A stretch of DNA of 64,000 bases from Virgibacillus ihumii (GTDB taxonomy: Bacteria > Bacillota > Bacilli > Bacillales > Amphibacillaceae). Position 1 is the first letter of the stretch. Each line of letters opens with the position of its first letter. The translations under genes were made by a program, and so were the position numbers. Shown one piece after another: positions 26,652 to 36,600 of this stretch. Location of the stretch: contig NZ_CACVAN010000001.1 in the NCBI RefSeq assembly GCF_902726655.1, positions 2,046,001 through 2,110,000 of the forward strand, read 5' to 3'. Below the pieces are notes generated by a model. That model had not been told where the DNA came from and made no database searches. It saw only the letters and a list, made by a program, of their open reading frames with translations.

Positions 26652-27100
26652 TTAATCACCTGTTTCAAATAAAAGTACAACATGAATATGCCACTAATGG
26701 GTAATATCATATTCACAAAAGCCACCTTAATTGGTAAAACACCTATAATTGTTCCCGCATTAAAATTATTTTGCACAAGCCTCCATCCGTAAATGATAAA
26801 GACAACAATCATTACTCCTACTACAATCATTTCTAAAACCTTTAGCACGTTCTTTACCTTTTTTGGTGCATTATCTAAAATATCAACTTGTAAATGTTCA
26901 TTATTTTTTACAGCTAGCGCCGCACCAAAGAAAACACTAAAAATAAAACTAATCATTAAAACCTCTTGGGACCATCCGAACGAAATATCAAATACATACC
27001 GAAGTAAAACTTGTAAAAAGGTAATAATTACAGTAATTGACAAACAAAAGACAATAATAATCTCCAGTAATTTTTCAATAAGGGCATCAAGTTTCTGCAA
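26639..27100 (-). CDS. dctQ: TRAP transporter small permease (DctQ)
   Basis: A 153-residue protein with four hydrophobic segments and the DctQ signature RYVFDISFGWSQEVLMISFIF near residue 34. It starts at a TTG preceded by GGAGGGTG. It sits between dctP and dctM, coupled to the latter by a 13-bp overlap. Confidence 0.93.
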   Translation of the reverse strand: MQKLDALIEKLLEIIIVFCLSITVIITFLQVLLRYVFDISFGWSQEVLMISFIFSVFFGAALAVKNNEHLQVDILDNAPKKVKNVLKVLEMIVVGVMIVVFIIYGWRLVQNNFNAGTIIGVLPIKVAFVNMILPISGIFMLYFYLKQVIKWRR

Positions 27101-27176
27101 AATTTCACCCTCCCTCGTAATTATTATAGAAATGATAGTTCCAGAGGGAAATCCCTCTGGAATGAGGACAATGAAA

Positions 27177-28166
27177 TTACTCTTGGTTTTTTATCCTCTT
27201 AATCAATTCACTGGGAACTTGCTCAGAAACGGCTTCTTTAACATTTTTTGTTGCTTCCCTGAATGCCTGTCGATCCGGTCTAGTTACTGTAACCCCTTTC
27301 TCTTTTAATTTATTTATAATTTTCTCATCCTTTTCTTTCAACGTTTGTCTTATATAATCCCTAGTTTCATTAACAGCACTTTGAACAGCTTTTTGTTGAT
27401 CCTCATTTAACTTCTTCCAAGCGTTATTACCCATCACAACGACAGCGGGAGTATAAGCATGAGCAGTAAGCGCAACATATTCCTGTACTTCATAAAATTT
27501 CATAGAATTAATAGTTGCCAATGGATTTTCCTGTCCATCTACCACTCCTTGATCAAGCGCTGAGTATAATTCATTAAAAGCAATTGGTGTTGGAGTAGCC
27601 CCTAACGCTTTCATGTGTTCTTCCCAAACTGCAGTAGGTTGAACGCGTATTTTCAATCCATCTACATCTTCAGGTTTCTTAATAGGCCCTCTACTATTGG
27701 TTAAATGGCGAAAACCAACTTCCCACCAACCTAATCCTTTCATTCCATGTTCATCAACTTTCGATAGCAAATCATCCCCTATTTTTCCGTCTAAAACACT
27801 GTAAACGTGTTCACGATCTTTAAAAAGATAAGGAATACCAAACACTTTAAAACTTGGAACGGTATTTGCGAATGCACTGCCCGCAGCCACCGTAGTCATA
27901 TCAAGTGTTCCGTCCATCACCTGTTGAACAGCTTCGCCTTCACTTCCCAATGTTGCATTACCATGAATTTCAATAGTCACCTGTCCATTTGATTTTTCCT
28001 CTACCAATTCTTTAAACTTCTCAGAAGCAATTTGGTATTGGTGAGTATCCGAACCGGTATGCGCAAGCTTCAGAGTAACGCCTCCCGATCCATCTGCACT
28101 ATCACCTGAACAACCGGCAACAATTATCAGCAGACCAACAATAAATAGCGTCATTATTTTTTTCAT
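27177..28166 (-). CDS. dctP: TRAP transporter substrate-binding lipoprotein (DctP)
   Basis: A 329-residue extracellular lipoprotein. The signal peptide has lipobox IVAGC, with the lipidated Cys near residue 19. The DctP fold follows with the carboxylate-binding block (SRGPIKKPEDVDGLKIRVQPT, in pieces, with the conserved Arg) and QENPLATI. ATG 28166 has GGAGG 9 bp upstream. It delivers a carboxylic acid to DctQM. The nitrilase gene immediately upstream suggests an acid or amide substrate. Confidence 0.94.
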   Translation of the reverse strand: MKKIMTLFIVGLLIIVAGCSGDSADGSGGVTLKLAHTGSDTHQYQIASEKFKELVEEKSNGQVTIEIHGNATLGSEGEAVQQVMDGTLDMTTVAAGSAFANTVPSFKVFGIPYLFKDREHVYSVLDGKIGDDLLSKVDEHGMKGLGWWEVGFRHLTNSRGPIKKPEDVDGLKIRVQPTAVWEEHMKALGATPTPIAFNELYSALDQGVVDGQENPLATINSMKFYEVQEYVALTAHAYTPAVVVMGNNAWKKLNEDQQKAVQSAVNETRDYIRQTLKEKDEKIINKLKEKGVTVTRPDRQAFREATKNVKEAVSEQVPSELIKRIKNQE

Positions 28167-28180
28167 ATGCTTTACCTCCA

Positions 28181-28969
28181 TTATTTGTAAAGATTCGGAA
28201 CGCGACTTCTAAATACTGGAACTTCTTCTCTAAACTTATTAACACTATCTAAATCAACTTTGACACTGTAATGGTTTTCTTCATTTTCTGAACCCTTTAA
28301 CAACACCTCCCCCCCTGGATCCACAGTCATGGAAGTCCCACAAAAACCAACCCCTATATATCTACCTACTCTGTTACTGGAGATCACATACATTTGGTTT
28401 TCAATAGCTCTTGCAATCTGCAATTTTTCCCAATGATTTTTTCGTGGAGTCGGCCATTCAGCAACAACATGCAAAACCTCCGCACCTTGTAACGCTAATG
28501 ACCGAGCCAATTCAGGAAAACGTAAATCGTAACATATAATGACTCCCATTTTGATTCCGTCTAACTCAAATACTTTGACGCTTTCTTCACCACCGTTCAA
28601 ATATGAATGTTCGTCTAACATTGGAACAAGATGAATTTTATCGTATTGATAAATAGTTTCACCGGAACGGTTAACGACAAAAGCCGAATTATAAACTTTA
28701 CCCTCTACTTTATTAGCAATAGATCCAGCAATTATATTAATATTGTAATCGTTTGCAATTCTTTCCAAAAAAGACTTTGTAGGCTCTCCTTCTACATCAG
28801 CCAGTTCATGCAATTCCGGAAGTGTATAGGCTGTAGTCCACATTTCCGGTAGTACTACAGTATCGGGTTTTTCTATTTTTACAACTTCTTCAACCCAATT
28901 TTTGACCTTATTCCGATTAGCTTCCGGATCCCCCGGAATAACATCCATCTGATAAATCAGATATTTCAT
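28181..28969 (-). CDS. Nitrilase/omega-amidase-like carbon-nitrogen hydrolase
   Basis: A 262-residue member of the nitrilase superfamily. The catalytic triad is visible: Glu42 in VLPEMWTTA, Lys111 in YDKIHLVP and Cys146 in GVIICYDLRFPE. These enzymes hydrolyse amides such as omega-amidic acids to the acid and ammonia. ATG 28969 follows AGAGGGTG. It lies 19 bp after the DUF2848 gene and 14 bp before dctP. The specific substrate is not readable, but uptake of an amidated acid via TRAP is likely. Confidence 0.92.
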   Translation of the reverse strand: MKYLIYQMDVIPGDPEANRNKVKNWVEEVVKIEKPDTVVLPEMWTTAYTLPELHELADVEGEPTKSFLERIANDYNINIIAGSIANKVEGKVYNSAFVVNRSGETIYQYDKIHLVPMLDEHSYLNGGEESVKVFELDGIKMGVIICYDLRFPELARSLALQGAEVLHVVAEWPTPRKNHWEKLQIARAIENQMYVISSNRVGRYIGVGFCGTSMTVDPGGEVLLKGSENEENHYSVKVDLDSVNKFREEVPVFRSRVPNLYK

Positions 28970-28988
28970 CTTTTTACACCCTCTTAGA

Positions 28989-29660
28989 CTATAGATTTTT
29001 AATCTCGTATTCCGTACTAATTTCATCATTTTTAACCGGATCAATCAATTTCATTAAAAACTTACTACCCTGTTTAAACCCGTTAAGCAAAGGAACGGTT
29101 CCTGCAAAAACAATCGAATGTTTTAAAGGTATTTGTTTCTTCTTTAGAAATTCAATAACATCTGTAGGATGCAAGATTTTTTGCACTGATTCCCTCTGGT
29201 ATGGCTCCCATTGTTGATTGACAAGAATATATGATGCCAACTCTAGTTCATCCCAATGATTCAATAGATCGTCCAATAGCCAAGCTCTTTTAGCAAACGG
29301 TTTGTCGCAAACTTGTTTTGATTTATTTATATCCACAGTCTCCAATGATCGATCCGTGTGATCACTTCCTACGGTCACATAAACCTCATCAACGGAGTCA
29401 CCGAATATGAATACTATTTCTGCCTCACCGGTTGACTCTCCTCCGATGACCTCTATCATTGAATCATGGGTGACGCTGCTATTTCGTAACGGGAATAAGG
29501 CTGGAATTTCCTGTGGTTTCGGAACACCTAACTCTGCCAACTCCTCAACATGCTTTAATGCTTGTTGTTTATCTCTGCCGGAATAACCTACACAAAAACA
29601 GGAGTTAATAGCTAAATCCGTAGTCTTCTGATTCAAGTGCATTTTATAAATTGTCGACAT
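28989..29660 (-). CDS. DUF2848 family protein
   Basis: A 223-residue cytosolic protein. DUF2848 hallmarks are FCVGYSGRDKQQALKHVEELAELGVPKP near residue 19, a SSV..D....V.GGESTGEAEIV block, and VGSDHTDRSLE. Members resemble fumarylacetoacetate-hydrolase-type proteins and often occur beside amidases and TRAP or ABC transporters. The reaction is not known to me. ATG 29660 follows GAGGTAGC. It is the first gene of the operon; a cre-like site lies just upstream. Confidence 0.88.
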   Translation of the reverse strand: MSTIYKMHLNQKTTDLAINSCFCVGYSGRDKQQALKHVEELAELGVPKPQEIPALFPLRNSSVTHDSMIEVIGGESTGEAEIVFIFGDSVDEVYVTVGSDHTDRSLETVDINKSKQVCDKPFAKRAWLLDDLLNHWDELELASYILVNQQWEPYQRESVQKILHPTDVIEFLKKKQIPLKHSIVFAGTVPLLNGFKQGSKFLMKLIDPVKNDEISTEYEIKNL

Positions 29661-29682
29661 TTTTGCTACCTCATTTCTGCAT

Positions 29683-29696
29683 TGCAAGCGTTTGCA
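29683..29696. promoter_or_regulatory. CcpA cre-like site
   Basis: TGCAAGCGTTTGCA, 13/14 to the cre consensus and part of the 16-bp perfect palindrome TTGCAAGCGTTTGCAA. It sits 23 bp upstream of the DUF2848 start and 18 bp below the GntR gene's stop, in the leader of the TRAP-nitrilase operon. Confidence 0.65.
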
Positions 29697-29713
29697 AATT
29701 ATACTTTTTTTAA

Positions 29714-30379
29714 TTACTCATTCTCCACTATATTTAACGATTGTTTCGTAATATTTAAATGTTCAATAATTAACTCACAGGCCATGCTAGGATTGTCCTC
29801 TTCCATGGCAATTAAAATTTCATTGTGTTCAGATACAACCTCCTCCATCCTGCCCTTTTTAACCAGTGCCTTAAGACCGATTAACCTTGTTAAATTGTAT
29901 AAATCTTGCAGGATTTGTTTAAATAAATGTTGATTAGCAAATTGAAGGATACCAATATGAAATTCCTGATCCATATCTATAAACTCAATCTTGTTATTTT
30001 CAACCATAGCCTGTTTTTGCTTTTCAACTATCTTTTGTAAGTAATTTACTTGATCTTTTGTAATGATGGAAGACAATTTCTTTATACCTTCCTGCTCAAT
30101 AAATAATCTAAGGAAAAAAATTTGCTCTTTTTCATCTTCATCAATTTTTCTAACTTGCAAGCCTTTTCTTGGAATGGAAATAATAAGTCCGTCATTTAAC
30201 AAATCTGAAATAGCTTCTCTTATAGGTGTTCTAGATGTATTAAATAAATTCGAAAGTTGTGTTTCGGTAAATACCTCGTCCTTTTCAATTTCTCCATCCA
30301 AAATCGCTGTTTTCAATTCCTTATATACTATTTCTCTTGTTGTCTCTCTTTTATTAATAGACTGAATATTTAATTTCAA
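29714..30379 (-). CDS. GntR-family regulator, FCD type
   Basis: A 221-residue regulator. The winged helix (about 12-80) contains FTETQLSNLFNTSRTPIREAISDLLNDGLI in pieces, then an FCD helical ligand domain (about 90-215). It starts at TTG 30379 with GGAGGTG 7 bp upstream. It lies immediately upstream of, and in the same direction as, the DUF2848-nitrilase-TRAP genes, the likely target. Confidence 0.9.
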   Translation of the reverse strand: MKLNIQSINKRETTREIVYKELKTAILDGEIEKDEVFTETQLSNLFNTSRTPIREAISDLLNDGLIISIPRKGLQVRKIDEDEKEQIFFLRLFIEQEGIKKLSSIITKDQVNYLQKIVEKQKQAMVENNKIEFIDMDQEFHIGILQFANQHLFKQILQDLYNLTRLIGLKALVKKGRMEEVVSEHNEILIAMEEDNPSMACELIIEHLNITKQSLNIVENE

Positions 30380-30779
30380 CCAAGGGCACCTCCTCTATGT
30401 ACACTGTATACATTACACATAATACTGCACACACGATCTAACGTCAAGTAAAAGTTGAGTAGAACAAATCAAGAAGGCATGTTTTTCTCAACCCAAAAAC
30501 CTCCGAATTATTGGGTGTTGGCTGATTACAGCGCAGACAACCATGCGTTTAATCATGTACTAGATTCAAAGTGATTTATTCAAATCTACCAATATCCTTT
30601 ATCAATTAGGATATGCTTATTGATATTCCCAATAAACTTTATCCATTTTTTTGATTATAAAATTATTCAAAAAATATTGACTTCAATCAAGGATTTATTT
30701 ACGCTTATTTCACATGGAGAGCTCTATATGTAAAAAACAACCGTAATTACTCATTAAAACCAATAAAAGGAGTTTTCAA
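30380..30779. promoter_or_regulatory. Divergent intergenic region
   Basis: There is no gene in these 400 bp. ATATCCT (30592-30598) and AGGATAT (30608-30614) form a perfect 7-bp inverted repeat with a 9-nt spacer. A possible promoter is TTGACT (30678-30683) with a weak -10 17 bp later, serving the plus-strand amidohydrolase gene. Confidence 0.35.
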
Positions 30780-32440
30780 ATGAATATTGATCTTCTATTT
30801 ACTAATGCCAATGTATTGACTTTAGATAACAACAATAGAAGAGCCGGTTCTGTTTCTGTCTCCGGTGGGAGAATTGTCGGTATTTGGCCAGAGCCAGAGC
30901 CCTCGATTAATGGGGTTAATATTACCGATCAAACTGAAGTTATTAATCTCCAAGGAAATACATTACTGCCCGGATTTATTGACACACACAACCATATCCT
31001 CATGTATTCACAAAATCAGAGTCAGGTTGACTGCAGTTCTCCACCACACAAAACGATTGCAGACATTAAAGAGGCTATAGGTTTAAAAGCAAAGAATACA
31101 GATGACGGAAAGTGGGTCGTTGGAATGGCTATGACGATACGCTTTTATATGAACAGCGACACGTGACACGATGGGATTTGGATGAAGTTTCTCCCAACAA
31201 TCCTGTCATGATTAGACATATCTCCGGTCATTTGGCAGCAGTCAATTCTTTGGCTTTGGAATATGCGGGATTAGACCATCGCGTGTCCGACCCTAAAGGT
31301 GGGCATTATGGCCGGGATGATCGTGGTAAGCTCAATGGGGTTATGTACGAACCCGCAGCTATGCAAACTATCCTTGACCTATTGCCAAAGCAAACATCTG
31401 AGGAGATGATTCAAGCATTAGGAAAAGCAGCAAATGAATATCTATCACACGGGATTACGACAAACACCGAAGCAGCGGTGGGATTGTTAAATGGATTACA
31501 GGAAATGGATATTCATTTAAAAGCATCAGCAGGTAATGTAAACCCTATGCGGACACAATTAATGATAATGCATCAGTATCTACGACAAGGGGAAAAATTC
31601 GGCAATTATTCCCCAAGCCAGCTTAATGATGAATTACAGGAGCGATCGAATGGAAAAGCCAGACTGGACAGTGCTAAAATGTTTCAGGATGGTTCTATCC
31701 AGGGGCTTACCGGAGCACTAAGAGAACCTTATTATCAAAACCCGGATATTTATGGTGATCTAATTCATGACGAAGAACTGTTCCAAGAAGAGATTATGAA
31801 TTTGCATCAACGTGGTTTTCGTATAACCACTCACGGAAATGGTGATCGTGCAATCGGTTCTATTCTGGACGCATATTCCAATGCTATAAGGAAAAACCCA
31901 AGAAAAAACCACCAGCACAGGATTGAGCATGTTCAGACGGCAACACCTGGGGATATAGCCAGAATGGGAGAATTGGGTGTTGCAGGATCTTTTTTCATTA
32001 ACCATGTTTATTATTGGGGAGATAGGCATGAACGGATTTTTCTGGGTCCGAAGAGGGCAAAACGACTTAATCCGCTTGCTGAGGCAGTTGAGCAAAACTT
32101 ACTGTTCACCCTTCACTCTGATTGCCCAATAACTCCAATATCACCACTATTTTCAGTCTGGGCCGCTGTCAACCGAATAACGAGAGAGGGTAATATCCTG
32201 GGAGCCGATCAAAAAATTGATGTTGAAACAGCCCTTAAGTCGATGACGATTTACGGTGCAAAATTGATTTTCGATGAGAAAAATTTGGGAAGTATCGAAG
32301 TGGGAAAAGCAGCAGACTTCACTATTCTGGAAGCAGACCCTACATTGGTTGATCCAATGGAGATTAAAGATATTTCTATTAAGTCTACGTTTATAAGTGG
32401 AAAGCCCGTGTATGGACAGGAAACGTTAATAACCAGTTAA
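30780..32440 (+). pseudogene. YtcJ-like amidohydrolase, interrupted by a one-base frameshift
   Basis: Two overlapping reading frames (30780-31166 and from about 31130 to 32440) together make one complete amidohydrolase of about 553 residues. Frame one supplies the start (GGAG RBS), TLLPGFIDTHNHIL with the metal-binding HxH, and KWVVGM. Frame two continues with GYDDTLLYEQRHV, HGNGDRAI, HRIEHVQ and HSDCP. The join is GGAATGGCTATGAC near 31122-31135, where one G appears to be missing (WVVGMGYDDT expected). YtcJ/YHH-type enzymes hydrolyse amides or imides. Either the gene is inactive or a base was lost in sequencing. Confidence 0.85.
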
Positions 32441-32446
32441 GCCGTA

Positions 32447-32491
32447 AAAAGACTATCCTTAGTAATTTCACCTACTATTGGATAGTCTTTT
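32447..32491 (+). terminator. Terminator after the amidohydrolase gene
   Basis: AAAAGACTATCC pairs perfectly with GGATAGTCTTTT around a 21-nt loop, between convergent genes. It can work in both directions. Confidence 0.75.
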
Positions 32492-32576
32492 GATTTGTTA
32501 TAAAATTTATTATACTCACAAAGGTTTTATTCCAGCGAATTAAAGTCCTCCTTTTATTTATAGAGCAAACTTCCAT

Positions 32577-34016
32577 TTATGCCTCTTTCTGGTCCACTTC
32601 TATTGAATCCTGTTTTAAAGCATGATAATAAGATATAACTTCCTCATCTTGTGAATGATTGGTAAAAATACTCACCCCTATCAGTAATACAAAAGAAGTG
32701 ATAAGCCCGGGTAAAATTTCATGGATACCAAAAGGCTTTCCTAGTAAGTACCAGAGAAACGAAACTATCATACTGCCAAATATACTTGTAATAACTCCTT
32801 TTTTGGTTGCTCCTTTCCAAAACATAGCAGCCAGAACTGGGAATACCAGAGTTACCGCGGTAAAGGACAGCGCAATTTGATATATTTTAATAATATCGGT
32901 AATGAACAGAGCAACAAGCAATCCTAAAATTGCCATAGCCGCTACCGATAAACGAGCTGCTTTCAATACTTGCAAATCTGTTGCATCTGGGTTAATCCAG
33001 CCTTGATAAATATCCTTTGAAATGTTAATGGCACCACTTAGCAAAAATGAAGTTGCACCCGTAAGAAGTGCTGCCAGAAGAGAAACTAAAAACAAGCCAC
33101 CAATTGAAGGATGGAAAACATTCATCATAAAATCAATGTAAACTAAATCGGGATCAGTATTTGAAGGTAAAATTTGAAGGGCCATAATTCCAATAAATAT
33201 AGCCAGTAGACCAATCAAACCGGAAATAATAAATCCTATATTTACAGACCATACGCCTGTTTTAACTGACTTTGCTGCAGTTACTCGCTGCCAGGTGGTT
33301 TGCCATACAACATAAAATGGCCCAAAAACTAGAAACCAGTTCAATAGTTCTTTTCCGCCAATACTGAAGAAATTCAACAAATCATCTGGTGTATTTTTTA
33401 CTACCTGCTCAACTCCGCCAGCATAATTTAAACCTAAAACAAAGACCAAAACAACTCCTGCAAGTATGACTACGGTTTGTATGGCGTCCGTCCAAGCAAC
33501 ACTGGGCATTCCACCTAAAAGAGTAAAGGCAACCGCAATAAAAAAGCCAATGAGAATCCCCCATACAACCGGAATATTTATAATTGCGGATAGAATTGAA
33601 CTCATTCCAACTAATTGCATGCCGAAAGTTGGGGTCATGTACAAAAATGCGATAATTAAAGCCGGAATAAGAGCCGATGCCTTCCCAAAGCGGCGTACAA
33701 ATAATTCAGGAACCGTATATAGTTTTAATTTCCGTATCGTAGGACCGAGAATGGTGACGGCTACTACAGTAAAAGATACGAAGCTTATTATAGTAATAAA
33801 ATAAGCAATCCCCAACTCGAATCCTTTACCTGCTCCACCAATAAGTGCTGCAGAGCCTGTTACCGTTGCAATAACAGAACCGCAAATTGGAAAAAAACCG
33901 AGACTAAAATCAGCCATCACATAATCATCGGCAGTTTTAATTTTTCGAGAATAAATGATACTAACGGTGAATATTACAACTAAAAAAACAATTATCCATA
34001 ATAACCACCAATTCAT
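32577..34016 (-). CDS. Sodium:solute symporter (SSS family)
   Basis: A 479-residue membrane protein with about 13 spans. SSS features are DDYVMADFSLGFFPICGSVIATVTGSAALIGGAGKGFELG (in pieces), GGMPSVAWTDAIQTVVILAG, and VWQTTWQRVTAAKS. The ATG follows AGAGGAGTG. It is convergent with the frameshifted amidohydrolase and may have belonged to the same function. The substrate is unknown. Confidence 0.9.
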   Translation of the reverse strand: MNWWLLWIIVFLVVIFTVSIIYSRKIKTADDYVMADFSLGFFPICGSVIATVTGSAALIGGAGKGFELGIAYFITIISFVSFTVVAVTILGPTIRKLKLYTVPELFVRRFGKASALIPALIIAFLYMTPTFGMQLVGMSSILSAIINIPVVWGILIGFFIAVAFTLLGGMPSVAWTDAIQTVVILAGVVLVFVLGLNYAGGVEQVVKNTPDDLLNFFSIGGKELLNWFLVFGPFYVVWQTTWQRVTAAKSVKTGVWSVNIGFIISGLIGLLAIFIGIMALQILPSNTDPDLVYIDFMMNVFHPSIGGLFLVSLLAALLTGATSFLLSGAINISKDIYQGWINPDATDLQVLKAARLSVAAMAILGLLVALFITDIIKIYQIALSFTAVTLVFPVLAAMFWKGATKKGVITSIFGSMIVSFLWYLLGKPFGIHEILPGLITSFVLLIGVSIFTNHSQDEEVISYYHALKQDSIEVDQKEA

Positions 34017-34354
34017 TTTATCACTCCTCTATATTGTCTGGTGCTACATCCATTTATGAGGCCTACAAATGTAGTAAGATCCTGCATGTCCTCAATTAAG
34101 CAGCCAATCATTTTTGTTTATATACTCTCACCCCCGAAGTATTATGTTTAATACCTGCATTTCCTTTTACTTATACTAACCTGACAAGCATTACTTTTCA
34201 ATAATTCTGTTACTTTACTATTATCATAATATTAAATATATTATATTGATATATCCTATAAATTAACTGAATAATCACTCAGCATTATTTTCCAACTCAA
34301 AACTATGCACCTAATTTTGAAAATAAATGCATACAATTAACAGAGGTGATAAAC
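34017..34354. other. AT-rich intergenic region
   Basis: There is no gene. The sequence is very AT-rich around 34220-34270, with TAATATTAAATATATTATAT-type stretches that could be promoters for either flanking gene. No repeat or operator stands out. Confidence 0.3.
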
Positions 34355-34798
34355 ATGTCCACATGGAGAGACCATGTATCCAATGATACTATAATAATAT
34401 TGAACGAACTGATTTCCATAAAAAATGATATAAAAGAATTTAAAATAGCTCAAAACACGAGTTTCAAAATTGCAATGATATCCTCAGCCATGCTGGTTGC
34501 CTATGCCTCCCTTTTTATTTGGGCTCAATCAGAAGAAAATATACTCTATGCTGTAACTGCTCTTCTCACTAATGTGTATCATCTTGTATTGCTAATAATT
34601 CCAGGATACTATTATTCGAAACACCTCCATTATCATTCACTCATTGACAAGAAGAAAAAACAATTGGAAAATCTGCGCCTTGAAGTCATTGATTATTTAA
34701 AAAACACATGGTACATAAATGAATACTCTGGGATTCGTGATGAAATATCAGACGAGTTGGGAGAGGATGGAATTAATGTGAGGTATAAGAGCAATTAA
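34355..34798 (+). CDS. Hypothetical membrane protein
   Basis: A 147-residue protein from ATG 34355 with AGAGGTGA at 7 bp. Residues about 38-58 and 65-88 are hydrophobic and likely form a two-helix hairpin in the membrane. The N-terminus and the C-terminal 55 residues are polar and charged (KKKKQLENLRLEVIDYL). The family was not recognised. It stands alone. Confidence 0.65.
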   Translation: MSTWRDHVSNDTIIILNELISIKNDIKEFKIAQNTSFKIAMISSAMLVAYASLFIWAQSEENILYAVTALLTNVYHLVLLIIPGYYYSKHLHYHSLIDKKKKQLENLRLEVIDYLKNTWYINEYSGIRDEISDELGEDGINVRYKSN

Positions 34799-34895
34799 GG
34801 ATTCAATCTGAATTTGTAATCGATTATGTTTTATATCTATCCAGCTGCATGCATTACACTTGGTTTACAATCCAATTATTCTCATTAATTGTGAA

Positions 34896-34919
34896 GCGCG
34901 GGGACGGAGCTCTTGCTTC
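34896..34919. repeat. Dispersed GGGGACGG repeat
   Basis: GGGGACGGAGCTCTTGCTTC, 18/20 identical to 7660-7679, in both cases preceded by GAAGC two bases away. GAAGC...GCTTC can fold into a stem. It is a dispersed element of unknown function. Confidence 0.6.
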
Positions 34920-34993
34920 ATATCTTCTAATAGAAGCTGCCAATATTCATCCTGCAAAGTATCAGCATATGGTGCAAATGTGTCAATGGACAA

Positions 34994-35033
34994 ATGGGGA
35001 CGGTTCTTAAGGAAATAAAAGAACCGTCCCCAT
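34994..35033. repeat. Perfect 15-bp inverted repeat (GGGGACGGTTCTT element)
   Basis: ATGGGGACGGTTCTT, a 10-nt loop, then AAGAACCGTCCCCAT. It lies between convergent genes and may act as a terminator, but its core GGGACGGTTCTT recurs as half elements elsewhere (for example AAGAACCGTCCC near 60320), so it is mainly a repeat family member. Confidence 0.75.
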
Positions 35034-35051
35034 GCTTAATTCCGTTAGTTA

Positions 35052-36512
35052 TCACACCCAACGCGTTGTAATAACCTTCTTACGTGTATAAAATTCCACA
35101 CCATCTTTACCGTTCGCATGAAGATCACCATAAAAAGAATCTTTCCATCCAGAGAATGGGAAAAATGCCATAGGTGCTGGTACGCCTATATTTACACCTA
35201 ACATGCCAGCATCAATCTTTTCGCGGAACTGACGAACATTTCCACCATCCCTAGTAAAAATACAAGAACCATTTGCGAATGGTGATTTATTTGTTACTCC
35301 AATCGCTTCATCTAGTCCTTTCACACGTACAATGGATAGAACTGGTGCGAATATTTCATCCTGCCAAATTTTCATTTCAGTTGTGACATTATCGAAAATA
35401 GTTGCCCCAACAAAATAGCCTTCACGTTGTGCAGCCACATCCTCACGGCCATCCCTGACAAGTTTTGCTCCTTCTTTTTCACCAGTTTCAATATATTTCA
35501 AGGTGCGTTCTTTATGTTGTTCACGAATAACTGGACCAAGGAATACACCCTCATCTAAACCGTTACCGATTTTTGCTTCATTTGCTTTTTGAACAAGCTG
35601 ATCGATAAATTCATCTGCAATTGAGTCTTCAACTGCCACCACAGATGCAGCCATACACCGTTCTCCTGCCGACCCAAATGCAGCATTGAGAATTTGAGTT
35701 GATGCATTATCAAGTTCAGCATCTTTTAATACAATTGTATGATTTTTAGCACCGGCGAGCGCTTGAACACGCTTAAGATTATCTGTACCACGTTTGTAAA
35801 CATGCTCTGCTACAGGCTGAGATCCAACAAACGAAATAGCTGCTACATCCTTGTGATCAAGCAAACCATTTACAACATCATGGGCGCCATGAACAATGTT
35901 GAAAACACCATTAGGAAGTCCTGCCTCTTCAAGCAGCTCAGCTAAACGATTTGCTAGTATCGGCGTGCGTTCTGAAGGTTTCAACACAAATGTATTTCCT
36001 GTTGCAATAGCCATCGGGAACATCCAACAAGGTACCATCATTGGGAAATTAAAGGGGGTAATACCTCCAATTACCCCGATTGGATAACGATATGAACCTG
36101 ACTCTAGACCAGATGCGATTGAGGGTAATTGGTCACCCATCATCAAAGATGGTGCACCTGCAGCGTATTCAACATTTTCAATACCACGTAGCACTTCACC
36201 TTTTGCCTCTTTTAAAGGCTTACCATTTTCCTTTGTAATTAGTTCCGCAAGCTCATCCCAATGTTCAACAAGCAATTGTTGATATTTAAACAAAATGCGG
36301 GAACGTTTTTGAACAGGAACTTCCTTCCAGGATTGGAATGTTTCTTTAGCAACACTCACGGCATGATCCACATCTTCCTGTGAAGAGATTGGCACATTTG
36401 CAATTACTTCTCCTGTTGCTGGGTTGTACACAGTTTCATTCTTGTCCGATCCAGATTCGATCCAAATTCCACCAACATAATTTTTTAACGTTTTTGCTTT
36501 TGTTTGAGTCAT
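35052..36512 (-). CDS. mmsA: CoA-acylating methylmalonate/malonate-semialdehyde dehydrogenase
   Basis: A 486-residue ALDH of the MmsA/IolA subfamily. It converts (methyl)malonate semialdehyde plus CoA to propionyl- or acetyl-CoA and CO2 with NAD. Subfamily marks are [44 protein letters not shown] and catalytic Cys286 in [11 protein letters not shown]. The C-terminus has [29 protein letters not shown], in pieces. It is the third gene of a sigma-54-dependent operon after an Fe-alcohol dehydrogenase and a GntP permease. With that dehydrogenase it suggests oxidation of 3-hydroxypropionate or a similar hydroxyacid. Confidence 0.95.
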   Translation of the reverse strand: MTQTKAKTLKNYVGGIWIESGSDKNETVYNPATGEVIANVPISSQEDVDHAVSVAKETFQSWKEVPVQKRSRILFKYQQLLVEHWDELAELITKENGKPLKEAKGEVLRGIENVEYAAGAPSLMMGDQLPSIASGLESGSYRYPIGVIGGITPFNFPMMVPCWMFPMAIATGNTFVLKPSERTPILANRLAELLEEAGLPNGVFNIVHGAHDVVNGLLDHKDVAAISFVGSQPVAEHVYKRGTDNLKRVQALAGAKNHTIVLKDAELDNASTQILNAAFGSAGERCMAASVVAVEDSIADEFIDQLVQKANEAKIGNGLDEGVFLGPVIREQHKERTLKYIETGEKEGAKLVRDGREDVAAQREGYFVGATIFDNVTTEMKIWQDEIFAPVLSIVRVKGLDEAIGVTNKSPFANGSCIFTRDGGNVRQFREKIDAGMLGVNIGVPAPMAFFPFSGWKDSFYGDLHANGKDGVEFYTRKKVITTRWV

Positions 36513-36600
36513 TTTAAAACCTCCATATATTTTGCATTTTTAATTTTCGATTTACACCATATTACTAAATTCTTTAAATTTAATCTATTCCATCAGTAGA

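Noticed and set aside
34994..35033. CRISPR-like repeat
   Set aside because: Only a single hairpin is present here; there are no regularly spaced repeats or spacers, and no cas genes in the window.
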